64,000 nucleotides of DNA from Pseudomonadota bacterium (GTDB lineage: Bacteria; Pseudomonadota; Gammaproteobacteria; Burkholderiales; Ferrovaceae), in assembly GCA_028873535.1 (NCBI GenBank), contig JAGWIJ010000001.1, positions 39,179-103,178 on the forward strand, given 5' to 3'. This document shows, one piece after another, positions 62,592 through 64,000 of this stretch. Below the pieces are notes generated by a model that had not been told where the DNA came from, made no database searches, and saw nothing but the letters and a program-made list of their open reading frames with translations. The stretch's first letter is position 1. Each line of letters begins with the position of its first letter. Made by a program: the position numbers and the translations under genes.

Positions 62592-63635
62592 TCATTTTTC
62601 CCAATCAGTGCTCGGTGCCCGCCACAGGTCCACGCCCCCTTCCTGGGCGTGCGCGTCGATGGCGGCAAGCTCTTCGGAACTGAAATCGAGGCGTGCCAGC
62701 GCAGCGACATTCTCGCGGATCTGGGCCGCGCTGCTGGCGCCGATCAGGGTCGAACTCACCCTGGGATCGCGCAGCACCCACGCCAGCGCCATCTGCGCCA
62801 GGCTCTGTCCGCGTGCCTGTGCGATGCCATTCAAGGCATTGATGCGCGCCAGGTTTTCCGGCGACAGATGGCTGCGCGCCAGCGAATCACCGCCGGGCCG
62901 GTTGATGCGCGCATTGTCGGGAATCCCGCGCAGGTACTTGTCGCTCAGCAGGCCCTGCGCCAGGGCCGTGAAAGTGATGCAGCCGGCGCCGACCTCCTGC
63001 AGCGTGTCCAGCAGGCCCTGCTCGATCCAGCGGTTGAGCAGGTTGTAGGACGGCTGGTGGATCAGCAGCGGCACACCTTCCGCCTTCAGCAGGCGCGCCA
63101 TCTCGGCGCTCTTGCCCGGCGAATAGGACGAGATGCCGACATACAGTGCCTTGCCCTGGCGCACGGCGCTGGCGAGCGCGCCGACGGTCTCCTCGAGCGG
63201 CGTGTGCGGGTCGAAGCGGTGCGAGTAGAAGATGTCGACGTAATCCAGACCGAGCCGGCGCAGCGACTGGTCGAGACTGGCCAGCACGTATTTGCGCGAG
63301 CCGCCGCCCTGTCCATAGGGCCCCGGCCACATCTCCCAGCCGGCCTTGGTGGAGATCAGCAGTTCGTCCCGATGGGCGTGCAGGTCCTCGCGCAGGATGC
63401 GACCGAAATTGCGCTCGGCGCTGCCGAAGGGGGGCCCATAGTTGTTGGCGAGGTCAAAATGCGTGATGCCGAGGTCGAAGGCGGTCCACACCATTTCACG
63501 CTGCTGCGACAGCGGCGTGGTGTCGCCGAAGTTGTGCCACAGCCCGAGTGACAGCAGTGGCAGTTGGAGCCCGCTATGTCCGCAGTGCCGGTAGTGCATC
63601 TGTGCATAGCGCTGCGCGTCGGGAAGGTAACTCAT
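62592..63635 (-). CDS. Aldo/keto reductase, L-glyceraldehyde-3-phosphate reductase-like (YghZ)
   Basis: MSYLPDAQRYAQMHYRHCGHSGLQLPLLSLGLWHNFGDTTPLSQQREMVWTAFDLGITHFDLANNYGPPFGSAERNFGRIL. Confidence 0.93.
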   Translation of the reverse strand: MSYLPDAQRYAQMHYRHCGHSGLQLPLLSLGLWHNFGDTTPLSQQREMVWTAFDLGITHFDLANNYGPPFGSAERNFGRILREDLHAHRDELLISTKAGWEMWPGPYGQGGGSRKYVLASLDQSLRRLGLDYVDIFYSHRFDPHTPLEETVGALASAVRQGKALYVGISSYSPGKSAEMARLLKAEGVPLLIHQPSYNLLNRWIEQGLLDTLQEVGAGCITFTALAQGLLSDKYLRGIPDNARINRPGGDSLARSHLSPENLARINALNGIAQARGQSLAQMALAWVLRDPRVSSTLIGASSAAQIRENVAALARLDFSSEELAAIDAHAQEGGVDLWRAPSTDWEK

Positions 63636-63746
63636 CAGGAAATCCTCGTTGCGGCGTCCGAAATGACAGCGGACCACGACGCAGGGCGTTCGTGGTCCGG
63701 CGGGCGGCCAGCGTTCCGCGCGATGCGGAACGGCCGTGGCGCGATG

Positions 63747-64000
63747 TTACTGCTTGCAGGCCTTGCCGTGGTCGGCCTTGAAACCTTTTGCAACGGCATC
63801 GGCTTCGCTCATGTATTCGCCTTGCTTGGTTTTGCCATACCAGCGATCGCCTTGGCAGTGATAGACCTTGGTCCCTTCGTTGGCCCACACCTTGCCAACC
63901 CCACCGCCAGGGGCGGCCGCGGCAGCCGGCTTCGGCATGTCCTTCCTGGAAGCAGCCGGTGCCGCAGCGGCGGGCGCGGCAGCAGCGGCAGCAGGCGCGG
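63747..64000 (-). CDS. Ala/Pro-rich secreted-type protein, C-terminal part (5' end outside the window)
   Basis: [48 protein letters not shown]; Ala-rich frame stays open to the window end. Confidence 0.7.
   Translation of the reverse strand, partial: APAAAAAAPAAAAPAASRKDMPKPAAAAAPGGGVGKVWANEGTKVYHCQGDRWYGKTKQGEYMSEADAVAKGFKADHGKACKQ

Overview
Reading: a GC-rich chromosomal segment, probably from a betaproteobacterium (Rhodocyclales-like by gene content; this is inference and was not checked by search). Almost all of it is dense, operon-organised single-copy genes. I saw no IS element, prophage, CRISPR array or rRNA. Main blocks: (1) two chemoreceptors; (2) sigma factor/zf-HC2 anti-sigma divergent from a cytochrome b + sulfite-oxidase-fold molybdoenzyme pair; (3) ettA facing a very large SNF2 helicase gene that runs antisense into it; (4) an orphan mlaF-like ATPase followed by an adaptor/RND/RND/OMF efflux operon; (5) nadE; (6) fnr plus a complete cbb3 oxidase cluster (ccoNOQPG + short fixH-like, and safE-like-ccoI-ccoS) with FNR-type boxes; (7) nudC, FAD-linked oxidase, mtnA; (8) a stand-alone dnaE2 with a LexA box touching its start codon; (9) two tandem M13 peptidases, uvrB, aromatic aminotransferase; (10) tRNA-Asn(GTT) followed by an unusual three-gene locus (zeta-like P-loop kinase, TY-Chap-like protein, divergent WYL regulator), my best candidate for an undescribed system; (11) degenerate NnrE/NnrD-type protein, hemerythrin with FNR-type box, phasin, aldo/keto reductase. 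All family calls come from reading motifs in the translated ORFs; no database search was run.
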